Shown: piece by piece, positions 8,114 to 14,807 of the stretch | Layout of the letters: each line of letters opens with the position of its first letter | Numbering within the stretch: the stretch's first letter is position 1 | DNA from: Bacteroidota bacterium | GTDB taxonomy: Bacteria > Bacteroidota > Bacteroidia > Flavobacteriales > Flavobacteriaceae | Assembly: GCA_023427845.1 (NCBI GenBank) | Contig: JAEYZX010000108.1 | Coordinates: forward strand, 1-15,295 | Direction: 5' to 3' | Length of the DNA stretch: 15,295 nt | The notes under the pieces: model-generated | What the model was told of the DNA's origin: nothing | The model's database searches: none | Seen by the model: the letters and a program-made list of their open reading frames with translations, nothing else | Position numbers and translations under genes: made by a program

Positions 8114-9166
8114 TTAAAAGTTTACGGCAAACGATCCATTCATGACGGTGTGGGTCAAAATTCCATCTTCATCGACGGTGTTGTACGAAAACGTTCCTCT
8201 CATGAAATGCGGGTTTTTCTCAATTATGGTGATAGTTCCCGGATTGTCAGGATTTGCAATATACTCGATTCCCTCATCGGTATAGGAGAATATCACATCA
8301 GGAGACTCGCTGTAAGTTCCGGTGGAAAGGCTTTTATCAAATTGAATTTTTATGGTATTGCCATCCTCATTGGTTGCGGAAATGGTTATATAATTGATTT
8401 CCTCCAATGGCTCGACCGATGCATTCACATCAACGGGAACGAAAGTTGTCAGATTGACATTTGCCGAAAGTACGTTTGATGCTTCAAGTATAATCGGCCC
8501 AACCCACAGACTGTTCTCTTCGGCACAGATCGAACGCACATACAAATGATAAGCGTGGTATCGAGGCATATTCGACAATATCTTGGTTGTGCTGTTTGAA
8601 GTAACAGAGGTCCCGGTGCCCGGCGTAAATCCAGGAGAACCGTATTGAATTTCCCATGAGGCCGCACTGCCGGCAGCGGTCCACGAAACGGTGACCTGTG
8701 TAGAATTGGTATCTGACCGGACTGCGGCCACATCAACCGGAATGCTGCATCCAGTTGTAGTACCACCATTGACTGAAACCGGGCCGACCCATGCGCTATA
8801 GCCTCCGTCAACACAGATGGCGCGGACATAAAAATGATAACTGTCACCCGGATCTAAATCTTCAATTGTATAGTTCGTTTCGTCAGAAGTTTCAATTGTC
8901 CCTGTTCCCAGGGTAAAACCTGAAGTACCATATTGTACCTGCCAAGAGGTCTCATCACTTCCTGCTGCCCAGCTCAGATTGACATTGGTAAAATCTATAA
9001 AATTACTTGCCTGAAAAGCGATCGGTGCTGTACAATCACCGGGTGGATTTGGGTTTGGCCCCGGAGTTCCTATCGTAGGATCTACCGGCTCCACATCGCC
9101 ACAGGATGTACTATTGAAAGCTGCAAAAAGGACAACGATTGCAGAAAGATACTTTAAGGTTTTCAT
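8114..9166 (-). CDS. Lipoprotein with two fibronectin type III domains
   Basis: A 350-residue exported lipoprotein. The signal peptide MKTLKYLSAIVVLFAAFNSTSC puts the lipidated cysteine at residue 22. It is followed by an acidic, then Pro/Gly/Asn-rich tether (GDVEPVDP, GTPGPNPNPPGD). Two Fn3-like repeats follow at about 44-133 and 139-228, each with an early W (LSWAAGS, VSWTAAG), a W-x-V/I-QYG strand, GFT-x-GTGT, and a Y-H-x-YVR-x-IC strand. Each repeat has two cysteines (45/118 and 140/204) that could form disulfides. The C-terminal ~115 residues are a different beta-rich domain ending NGSFAVNF, similar in style to lipocalin-like DUFs found in flavobacterial lipoproteins; I cannot name it firmly. 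Acidic residues just after the lipidated cysteine are compatible with surface export. The function is probably binding or adhesion. It has its own promoter and terminator. Confidence 0.88.
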   Translation of the reverse strand: MKTLKYLSAIVVLFAAFNSTSCGDVEPVDPTIGTPGPNPNPPGDCTAPIAFQASNFIDFTNVNLSWAAGSDETSWQVQYGTSGFTLGTGTIETSDETNYTIEDLDPGDSYHFYVRAICVDGGYSAWVGPVSVNGGTTTGCSIPVDVAAVRSDTNSTQVTVSWTAAGSAASWEIQYGSPGFTPGTGTSVTSNSTTKILSNMPRYHAYHLYVRSICAEENSLWVGPIILEASNVLSANVNLTTFVPVDVNASVEPLEEINYITISATNEDGNTIKIQFDKSLSTGTYSESPDVIFSYTDEGIEYIANPDNPGTITIIEKNPHFMRGTFSYNTVDEDGILTHTVMNGSFAVNF

Positions 9167-9188
9167 GGTAAAAGGTTGTTTAGGATGC

Positions 9189-9196
9189 CAAATATA
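9189..9196 (-). promoter_or_regulatory. -7 promoter element of the Fn3 lipoprotein gene
   Basis: TATATTTG on the minus strand matches TAnnTTTG perfectly and lies 22 bp upstream of the ATG, in the 63-bp gap after the MFS gene. The -33 position carries only a T-rich stretch (TTT at 19 bp), not a clear TTG. Confidence 0.5.
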
Positions 9197-9229
9197 ATTA
9201 AATAAAGTAAGTGGTAAAAAATGTGCCCG

Positions 9230-10564
9230 TTAAAGTTCCGGGTTTGATGCCTCCTTTGGAATCCGGTTCAGCAGCACTATTCCGGTAATAAAAAATGCAC
9301 CGAGAAAGACTATTGCGAACCGCGGGCTACCCGAAATTTGATCGATCAGCCCGTAAATTGACATTCCGATCACAATACCGATTTTCTCTGAAACATCATA
9401 AAAACTAAAATACGATGCCGTATCAAGTGTTGGCGGCAATAACTTTGAATAGGTGGAACGCGAAAGTGACTGAATTCCACCCATAACCAGTCCGACAAGT
9501 GCTGCCATGACATAGAAATGAATCGGTTGGGTTATGAAGTAAGCGCCAGCGCATAACAGTACCCAAAAACAATTTATCGCAATCAAAACGGGAATATTTC
9601 CAAATCTTGCCGATGCCCGAGAGGTAAGCACTGCTCCGGCTACGGCAACTAACTGGATAAGCAAAATACAAACGATGAGACCCGTGCGGCTTTCACTGTC
9701 GTCTTTCCATTCAATTTCCTGCGCACCGAAGTAAGTGGCCACAAGCATTACCGTTTGTACGGCCATGCTGTATACAAAAAAACTGCCCAAATACCGTTTT
9801 AACCTAATATTTGAACTCAATTGAACCCACACTCCACGCAGTTCGCGAAAGCCATTAAAAAAAATCGAACGGGTAACTTTTTTGGACGCATCGCGGTTGC
9901 CTTTTGGAAGATAGTAATACGTATATTGACTAAATAATATCCACCAAATCCCTACCATTACAAACGAATACCGCATCGCTTTCATTGCGGCAGCACCTTC
10001 GGTTTCTGCTGTTATTCCGAATAAATCAGGTTTCATGACCATCGCCAGGTTTATTACAAGCAATAGTACACTGCCTATATATCCGAGCGAATAACCACGT
10101 GCACTGATTTTATCCTGCTGCTCCGGAAATGCAATATCGGGAAGGTATGAGTTATAAAAAACGAGACTTCCCCAGAAACCAATCAATCCGGAAAAATAAA
10201 AAAATAGCCCGAGCAAAATATTTTCCAAGCTAAACCAATACAACCCAATACAGGATGCTGCGCCCAAATAGCAGAAAAACTGCATGAATGATTTTTTGTT
10301 GCCAACATAATCTGCTATTCCTGAAAGTAGTGGTGATATAAATGCTACAAGCAGGAATGCAGCCGCGGTAACAAAACTGATAAGTGCCGAGTTTTTTACC
10401 TGAGCCCCAAAAAATTCAATGTGATTTTGATGTCCGATAAACAATGCGCTGTAAAAAATCGGGAAAATGGCTGAGGCAATAACCAGGCTATATACCGAAT
10501 TTGCCCAGTCGTAGAATGCCCATGCATTCAGTAGTTTTGTGCTCCCCTTTTTTAATTCGGTCAT
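9230..10564 (-). CDS. UMF1-family MFS transporter (Atg22-like)
   Basis: A 444-residue inner-membrane protein with about 12 predicted membrane segments. The N-terminal motif NAWAFYDWANSVYSLVIAS is the hallmark of the UMF1/Atg22-like branch of the major facilitator superfamily. It is followed by PLLSGIADYVGNKKSFM, the usual MFS loop 2-3 region, and later GGIQSLSRSTYSKLLPP, also typical of this family. Yeast Atg22 effluxes amino acids from the vacuole; for bacterial members the substrate is unknown, and I cannot infer it here. It lies directly downstream of the M48 protease gene in the same direction, but an intrinsic terminator stands in the 62-bp gap only 17 bp before the ATG. Expression therefore needs read-through or a start site just before the terminator. 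No terminator is seen after its TAA. Confidence 0.88.
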   Translation of the reverse strand: MTELKKGSTKLLNAWAFYDWANSVYSLVIASAIFPIFYSALFIGHQNHIEFFGAQVKNSALISFVTAAAFLLVAFISPLLSGIADYVGNKKSFMQFFCYLGAASCIGLYWFSLENILLGLFFYFSGLIGFWGSLVFYNSYLPDIAFPEQQDKISARGYSLGYIGSVLLLVINLAMVMKPDLFGITAETEGAAAMKAMRYSFVMVGIWWILFSQYTYYYLPKGNRDASKKVTRSIFFNGFRELRGVWVQLSSNIRLKRYLGSFFVYSMAVQTVMLVATYFGAQEIEWKDDSESRTGLIVCILLIQLVAVAGAVLTSRASARFGNIPVLIAINCFWVLLCAGAYFITQPIHFYVMAALVGLVMGGIQSLSRSTYSKLLPPTLDTASYFSFYDVSEKIGIVIGMSIYGLIDQISGSPRFAIVFLGAFFITGIVLLNRIPKEASNPEL

Positions 10565-10581
10565 GAATCGATTTTAGACAT

Positions 10582-10605
10582 AAAAAAAGCTGCCCGATGG
10601 GCAGC
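10582..10605 (-). terminator. Intrinsic terminator after the M48 protease gene
   Basis: On the minus strand GCTGCCC (10605-10599), loop ATC and GGGCAGC (10595-10589) form a perfect 7-bp GC-rich stem, followed by seven T. It lies 21 bp after the protease stop and 17 bp before the start of the next gene, so it doubles as part of that gene's leader. Confidence 0.88.
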
Positions 10606-10626
10606 CCGAATATACTTGATTTTTTT

Positions 10627-11442
10627 CTAATAATTCACTCCGAATTTTTTTGCTTCTGCTTTTGCTTCAGGTATTAGCTTTTTGATGTCGTTGATCCGTC
10701 GCGAATCGGACGGGTGCGTGCTCAAAATTTCAGGTGGATTGCTCCCGCCAGCTTTCGCGGCCATACGCTGCCAAAAATCTACTGCCCGATCCGGGTTGTA
10801 TCCTGCGATTGCCATAAGAGTGAGTCCGATCATGTCGGCTTCTAATTCATGATTTCGGCTAAATGGCAGCATACCGCCAACCTGTGTTCCTATTCCGTAA
10901 TACTGTTGCCACATTTGCTGCTTTTCGGGCGACTGGCCTCCCGTTGCCACCGCAACTCCTACGGCACCCAGTTGTTGAAGTTGTTGCGCGCTCATTCGCT
11001 GTGCACCATGATTGGCCAGTGCGTGCGCAACCTCGTGGCCCATTACGGTTGCCAGTCCGGCTTCGTCTTGGGTAATTGGTAAAATTCCCGTATATACGGC
11101 AATTTTTCCTCCGGGCATGCACCAGGCATTAGCTGCAGGATCATTTATCAGTTTGTATTCCCATTCGTATCCTTTAAGATAATCCTGGTAACCTTTCGAA
11201 TTCAGGTACCGCTCCGCAGCGTCCTTAATTTTGGTCCCAACGGCTGCCACGCGTTTTGCGTCGGCGGTTCCCGTGACCACCTTACTTTGAGCCAAAACTT
11301 GATCATATTGCTGAAATGCAGCAGGAAAAAGCTGTTCATTCGACACAAAATTCAGGTTATTCTTTCCGGTAAACGGATTTTTAGTAGTACATGATACTGC
11401 AAGTGCCAGTGAAGCCGAAAATAAAAGAATATGTTTTTTCAT
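10627..11442 (-). CDS. M48-family zinc metalloprotease, lipoprotein
   Basis: A 271-residue periplasm-facing lipoprotein. MKKHILLFSASLALAVSC places the lipidated cysteine at residue 18. The zinc-binding helix is HEVAH (136-140), preceded by MPGGKIAVYTGIL (109-121), a typical M48 signature. The likely third ligand is Glu199 in HELEAD (198-203). Near the C-terminus, STHPSDSRRI carries the conserved HPS motif of the LoiP/YcaL/BepA/Oma1-like group. Members clip misfolded envelope proteins or take part in outer-membrane quality control; the substrate here is unknown. No TPR domain like that of BepA follows, so it is closer in architecture to LoiP or YcaL. A central segment rich in Gln (residues 150-190) is low in complexity. 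The residues after the lipidated cysteine (TTKNP) are not acidic, so I infer periplasmic rather than surface location. Confidence 0.93.
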   Translation of the reverse strand: MKKHILLFSASLALAVSCTTKNPFTGKNNLNFVSNEQLFPAAFQQYDQVLAQSKVVTGTADAKRVAAVGTKIKDAAERYLNSKGYQDYLKGYEWEYKLINDPAANAWCMPGGKIAVYTGILPITQDEAGLATVMGHEVAHALANHGAQRMSAQQLQQLGAVGVAVATGGQSPEKQQMWQQYYGIGTQVGGMLPFSRNHELEADMIGLTLMAIAGYNPDRAVDFWQRMAAKAGGSNPPEILSTHPSDSRRINDIKKLIPEAKAEAKKFGVNY

Positions 11443-11592
11443 ATTTTAATTTTAAAGGGATAAATATACCACCAATAAAAATTTCACCGTTACACAAAAA
11501 TTAATTAATATTTTATAATTACTATTTATTGATTTGTATAATCAATAGTTTGGACCAGGATAGTGTTCGCAAAAAAGATTTCTGTGGACCAC

Positions 11593-11659
11593 TAGGACTT
11601 AATTAATTTCTGGGTTTGGGTGCCAAGACTTTTGAATTGATTTAATTGATTCAGTCCTA
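11593..11659. repeat. Long imperfect inverted repeat (stem-loop)
   Basis: The left arm 11593-11608 (TAGGACTTAATTAATT) can pair with the right arm 11644-11659 (AATTGATTCAGTCCTA). Fourteen pairs are Watson-Crick, one is G-U and one is mismatched, with a 35-nt loop. It lies between divergent genes. It could be a leader structure, a processing site or a remnant of a small mobile element; the sequence does not decide. Confidence 0.55.
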
Positions 11660-11700
11660 AAATAATGCCGGCAGTTGCAGCAATTTAATAATTATTTATG

Positions 11701-11716
11701 ATGAAATACATTTCAT
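11701..11716. promoter_or_regulatory. Perfect dyad, operator candidate for the hydrolase-msrB operon
   Basis: ATGAAAT-AC-ATTTCAT has 7-bp arms and a 2-bp centre. It ends 28 bp before the hydrolase ATG and covers a -7-like TACATTTC. The size and position suit a dimeric repressor site, but no regulator gene is next to it. Confidence 0.4.
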
Positions 11717-11744
11717 AATAATAACTTGCATAAAAAGTCATAAT

Positions 11745-12668
11745 ATGGCAGCACGGTCCAAAAATCGTCCAGTTAAGGTTCCTAGATCCATTCTTATTCT
11801 TGCTAAAATATTGGATGTTGTGTCGCCCAAATTACTCACGCTATTAGCAGCAAGATTATTTACTACGCCTATCCGGCACAAGATTCCAAAGCGGGAGATT
11901 CATATGGTCCGAAACAGTTCCCAATCAATGCTCACCATCGACGCAATTGGCAAAGAGATTTGCATCTATCGATATGGTTCGGGCGATAAAAAAATAGTAC
12001 TGGTCCACGGTTGGTCCGGACGCGGCACACAATTGGTGAAAATCGCCGATGCACTTGTCGCAAACGGATATGAAGTGATAAGTTTTGATGCTCCTGCGCA
12101 CGGAAAATCCTCCGGAAAAACAACGTTAATGCCCGAATTCGTCGCTTCGATTCACGAGATAGACCGCACTTTCGGACCGTTTGAAGCTGCGATTGGACAT
12201 TCACTGGGCGGAATGTCGGTTTTAAATGCGTTGAAACACGGACTCATAATTAATAGTGCAATTATAATTGGCAGTGGCGACATTGTGAGCGATATCATCA
12301 CTGAATTTGTGCAAAAGCTCAGACTGCCCCGAAAATACAACGCCCTGCTCCGTCAGCATTTTGAAAGAAACACAAATGAAACCATGGAAAGCTTTTCAGC
12401 TTATCTCGCGGCAAAAGAAGTGAAAATCCCAACCTTGGTTATCCATGATAAAGATGACTATGAAGTACCCGTGAGCTGTGCGCATCACATCCATAAACAT
12501 TTACAGCAGGGAAAAATACATATCACTGAAAAATTGGGCCATCGTAAAATACTTGGCGATCCGACGGTGATCGAAACTATAATGCAATTTATAAACGATA
12601 CGAACCATGAAAGTGAACTTATTACTGCTGACAATCTTATTTCTGACCGCATGCCAGGGACAAAATAA
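11745..12668 (+). CDS. Alpha/beta hydrolase
   Basis: A 307-residue cytosolic alpha/beta hydrolase-fold protein. The oxyanion-hole strand is IVLVHGW (84-90). The nucleophile elbow is GHSLGG with Ser153. The probable acid is Asp238 in HDKDDYEVP, and His266 in LGHRKIL completes the triad. The N-terminal ~50 residues are basic and partly hydrophobic (ILILAKILDVVSPKLLTLLAARLF), possibly an amphipathic or membrane-associating helix rather than a cleavable signal. The substrate is unknown; an ester or thioester is likely. The last ~20 codons run 62 bp into the msrB lipoprotein gene in another frame, so the C-terminus LITADNLISDRMPGTK is probably a non-essential extension. It is the first gene of a four-gene operon with two MsrB enzymes and an endonuclease III-like protein. 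A perfect inverted repeat precedes it. Confidence 0.87.
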   Translation: MAARSKNRPVKVPRSILILAKILDVVSPKLLTLLAARLFTTPIRHKIPKREIHMVRNSSQSMLTIDAIGKEICIYRYGSGDKKIVLVHGWSGRGTQLVKIADALVANGYEVISFDAPAHGKSSGKTTLMPEFVASIHEIDRTFGPFEAAIGHSLGGMSVLNALKHGLIINSAIIIGSGDIVSDIITEFVQKLRLPRKYNALLRQHFERNTNETMESFSAYLAAKEVKIPTLVIHDKDDYEVPVSCAHHIHKHLQQGKIHITEKLGHRKILGDPTVIETIMQFINDTNHESELITADNLISDRMPGTK

Positions 12669-13089
12669 ACAAACTGCAGCGTCCGCCAGCAGCACTGAAA
12701 TTTCTGAAACCGACTGGAAAAAGAAGCTTACCCCTGAGCAATATGCGGTTTTACGTGAAAAAGGCACCGAAGCGCCATTTACAGGTGAATATGTAAATAC
12801 GTTCGATGCCGGGACCTATGTCTGCGCGGGCTGTGGCAGCGAACTTTTTGATTCCGATACCAAATTCGAAACCGACTGCGGCTGGCCTTCGTTCGATAAA
12901 GCCAAAAAGGGCGCTGTTATATACGAGGCGGATTATAGCTTCGGAATGGTACGAACCGAAGTCATGTGTGTCGGTTGCGGTGGGCACCTCGGACATGTCT
13001 TTGATGACGGCCCGAAGGAAACGACAGGCAAACGCTATTGCACCAATTCAGTTTCGATAAAATTCATCCCAAAAAATAAAATGCCATGA
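12607..13089 (+). CDS. msrB: Peptide-methionine (R)-S-oxide reductase MsrB, exported lipoprotein
   Basis: A 160-residue MsrB that reduces the R form of methionine sulfoxide in damaged proteins. The signal peptide MKVNLLLLTILFLTAC puts the lipidated cysteine at residue 16, so the enzyme should act in the periplasm or at the outer membrane. The MsrB fold follows from about residue 36: zinc-binding pairs CAGC (Cys73, Cys76) and CVGC (Cys121, Cys124), Cys91 in DCGWPSF (probable resolving cysteine), and catalytic Cys145 in RYCTNS. The ATG lies inside the upstream hydrolase frame (62-bp overlap), but it is required for the clear lipoprotein signal, so it is accepted. The gene ends in ATGA shared with the next msrB. 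An exported MsrB needs electrons from outside the cytoplasm; no DsbD/thioredoxin-like partner is in the window. Confidence 0.95.
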   Translation: MKVNLLLLTILFLTACQGQNKQTAASASSTEISETDWKKKLTPEQYAVLREKGTEAPFTGEYVNTFDAGTYVCAGCGSELFDSDTKFETDCGWPSFDKAKKGAVIYEADYSFGMVRTEVMCVGCGGHLGHVFDDGPKETTGKRYCTNSVSIKFIPKNKMP

Positions 13090-13475
13090 AATATCCAATA
13101 GAAAAATCCGAGCAGCAATGGCTGGAGGAACTCGGGCCGGAACGTTACAAGATCCTGCGCCAAAAAGGAACCGAATTTCCACATTCTGGAACCTATAACC
13201 TGCATTTCGAAAAAGGTACCTACACGTGCGGCGCCTGTGGTGAACCTTTGTTTGATAGCAGTTCGAAATTCAATTCAAGTTGCGGATGGCCGTCGTTCGA
13301 TGAATCAATACCCGGAAAAGTCGAATATGTAAAGGATACAAGCCACGGAATGCTGCGCACCGAAATATTATGCGCAACTTGCGGAAGTCACCTCGGGCAC
13401 GTATTTGACGATGGTCCAACCGAGACCGGGACCCGTTATTGCGTAAATTCACTCTCCGTAGATTTCAAAAAATAG
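13086..13475 (+). CDS. msrB: Peptide-methionine (R)-S-oxide reductase MsrB, cytosolic
   Basis: A 129-residue MsrB without signal peptide, hence cytosolic. It is a paralogue of the preceding gene: both share the CxxC zinc pairs (here Cys48/51 and Cys96/99), CGWPSFD with Cys66 as probable resolving cysteine, HLGHVFDDGP, and the catalytic Cys119 in RYCVNS. The start codon overlaps the previous stop by four bases (ATGA), which strongly suggests translational coupling and equal dosing of the two enzymes. Reduction is expected to use the cytosolic thioredoxin system. The two copies are clearly diverged rather than a recent duplication: outside the motifs many positions differ, for example in the N-terminal 45 residues. 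Confidence 0.96.
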   Translation: MKYPIEKSEQQWLEELGPERYKILRQKGTEFPHSGTYNLHFEKGTYTCGACGEPLFDSSSKFNSSCGWPSFDESIPGKVEYVKDTSHGMLRTEILCATCGSHLGHVFDDGPTETGTRYCVNSLSVDFKK

Positions 13476-13477
13476 CT

Positions 13478-14137
13478 ATGGAATCCTATGATGCAAGTCA
13501 GGTTGATTGGCCAAAAGCATTTAAAAAATTGATTGCAAAATACCGCAATCACCAACATGTGCTTGATTACAAAAATCTTTATCAACTCATGGTTATGGTC
13601 GTCCTGGCGGCACAGGACCGTGATGCGAACATCAATAACCTTGCACCTGCGTTTTTTGAAGCATTTCCCGATATGAAATCACTTGCCAAAGCAAGCACCG
13701 CCGACATTGTGCCGTATATCTCAAAAGTCCGCGGACATCGCAAAAAAGCCGATTGGCTGCAAAATATCGTACAAACAATCCGAGACGATAAAAATATTCC
13801 GACCACAATGCAGGAACTTGTGGCGCTTAAGGGAGTCGGCCGAAAGTCGGCGAACGTGATCATGCGCGAGGCGGGTGTCGAACTTGAAGGGGTCATGTGC
13901 GATTTGCATGTGGTCAGGGTTGCGCCGAGGTTGGGCATTACGCGCGGCAAGGATGTAAACAGGATCGAAAAAGACCTGATGGCGGCGCTGCCAAAAAAAA
14001 TGTGGACCGAAGCCGGAAGTGCACTGTCGTTTCTTGGCCGAGAGGTTTGTCGCCCTACCAATCCAAAGCATTCCGAATGTGTAATGAGCCATGTCTGTGA
14101 ATATTGCCATTTTAATAATCAGGGAAGTTGCGGCTGA
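13478..14137 (+). CDS. Endonuclease III-like HhH-GPD DNA glycosylase
   Basis: A 219-residue member of the Nth/MutY superfamily that removes oxidised bases and may nick the abasic site. The ATG at 13478 lies 2 bp after the msrB stop and is preferred to an upstream in-frame TTG at 13439. The helix-hairpin-helix reads LKGVGRKSANV with catalytic Lys123; catalytic Asp142 is in MCDLHVVRV. AAQDRD (44-49) corresponds to the SAQATD region of E. coli Nth. The C-terminal iron-sulfur motif is altered: E. coli has C-x6-C-x2-C-x5-C, while here it is Cys191-x6-His198-x2-Cys201-x5-Cys207, with Cys210 and Cys218 beyond. Either His is a cluster ligand, another Cys substitutes, or no cluster is bound. It belongs to a divergent Nth-like branch, so substrate range is uncertain. 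It is last in the operon. Confidence 0.92.
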   Translation: MESYDASQVDWPKAFKKLIAKYRNHQHVLDYKNLYQLMVMVVLAAQDRDANINNLAPAFFEAFPDMKSLAKASTADIVPYISKVRGHRKKADWLQNIVQTIRDDKNIPTTMQELVALKGVGRKSANVIMREAGVELEGVMCDLHVVRVAPRLGITRGKDVNRIEKDLMAALPKKMWTEAGSALSFLGREVCRPTNPKHSECVMSHVCEYCHFNNQGSCG

Positions 14138-14233
14138 TTTTGGGCGTGCCCCTCGCCTCATTAACGGGATGTGACCGCGGGCTCGGGTCAGGCTGTACGC
14201 AGTGCACGGCACTTAGCTTCCATCCTTCACGCG
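14138..14233 (+). repeat. Dispersed structured repeat, copy 2
   Basis: It begins on the base after the endonuclease stop codon. Its blocks shared with copy 1 are TTTT-GGGCGTGCCCCT (14138-14153), CAGGCTGTACGC (14189-14200) and GCTTCCATCCTTCACGCG (14216-14233). GGGC-GT-GCCC is self-complementary, and AGTGC-ACG-GCACT (14201-14213) is a small hairpin between blocks 2 and 3. Here the spacer between blocks 2 and 3 is 15 bp, against 43 bp in copy 1. It may form the 3' end structure of the operon mRNA. The rest of the gap to 14286 is AT-rich and carries no promoter match I would defend. Confidence 0.7.
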
Positions 14234-14286
14234 GCCTCGTAGTAAATTGATGAAAAGGAATTATAATGAATCTAAAATAAAAACTT

Positions 14287-14802
14287 ATGGACCATATTTT
14301 CTTTAAATCGTGGGATGGTGTTCTACATGTTGCGATTCTAACCGTTACCGGATATTTCACACTTCTTTTCATGCTTCGAGTGGCAGGGAAAAGAACGCTA
14401 TCCAAATTAAATGAATTCGATTTTATTGTTTCGGTGGCGGTCGGCTCCATACTTGCCTCGATAGTTCTCGGAAGTAACGATGCCTGGCTTGAAGGAATCG
14501 TCGCATTGCTACTGCTAATCGGACTCCAGGTAGCTTTGTCAATGATTGCGGTCCGGAGTAAGAGCTCGCGCAAGTTAATTAGCGGCCAGCCTCGCCTTTT
14601 GCTTTTTAAAGGCATCCCTTTGGAAAAGGAAATGAAAACAGAGCGCATCACCATAGACGACCTGCTAGCCGCACTTAGGGATAATGGCCTGCAAAACTTA
14701 AGCGAAGTTGATGCAATAATTATAGAATCATCCGGAAATCTTTCCGTGTTGAAAGATTCTAATAAAACAGACGATTCATTATCTGATGTGACAGGCGTTT
14801 GA
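14287..14802 (+). CDS. DUF421/YetF-like membrane protein
   Basis: A 171-residue membrane protein of unknown function. It has three hydrophobic segments (about residues 12-32, 44-63 and 69-89), followed by a cytosolic domain (about 95-157). The segment RVAGKRTLSKLNEFDFIVSV (31-50), followed by a glycine-serine turn and SILASIVLGS, is the family signature. The soluble domain has the usual layout GQPRLLLFKG, IDDLLAALRDNGL and SEVDAIIIESSGNLSVL. It is shorter than Bacillus YetF (about 230 residues), mainly at the C-terminus, which ends in a polar tail (KTDDSLSDVTGV). DUF421 proteins are associated with stress or sporulation in Bacillus, but the biochemical role is not established, and the context gives no clue: it stands alone among repeats. 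Confidence 0.93.
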   Translation: MDHIFFKSWDGVLHVAILTVTGYFTLLFMLRVAGKRTLSKLNEFDFIVSVAVGSILASIVLGSNDAWLEGIVALLLLIGLQVALSMIAVRSKSSRKLISGQPRLLLFKGIPLEKEMKTERITIDDLLAALRDNGLQNLSEVDAIIIESSGNLSVLKDSNKTDDSLSDVTGV

Positions 14803-14807
14803 GAATT

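Larger units (their letters stand above)
11443..11744. other. Divergent intergenic region between the M48 protease and hydrolase operon
   Basis: A 302-bp AT-rich region that must hold promoters for both directions. For the protease, TATATTTA (11468-11461, minus strand) is one base from the TAnnTTTG box and lies 18 bp before its ATG, without a clear -33 TTG. For the operon, TACATTTC (11707-11714) is one base from the box and lies inside a perfect inverted repeat. A long imperfect stem spans 11593-11659. TGGACCA occurs twice (11551-11557 and 11585-11591). ATTGAT/ATCAAT arms flank 11528-11546. I see no gene. Confidence 0.6.

Noticed and set aside
13439..13477. Upstream TTG start for the endonuclease III-like gene
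   Set aside because: It would add 13 residues overlapping the msrB 3' end; the ATG at 13478 directly after the msrB stop fits the family N-terminus better.
11745..14137. A defence or toxin-antitoxin system in the four-gene operon
   Set aside because: All four products belong to known housekeeping or repair families (hydrolase, MsrB twice, Nth-like); none has toxin, nuclease-effector or sensor domains typical of defence loci.
14138..14286. tRNA or other classical structured RNA
   Set aside because: The hairpins do not form a cloverleaf, and there is no TTC-arm-like or CCA-like sequence in the right place.
14112..14654. 180-codon minus-strand frame opposite DUF421 and the repeat
   Set aside because: It overlaps a clear DUF421 gene and runs into the dispersed repeat; no motif supports it.
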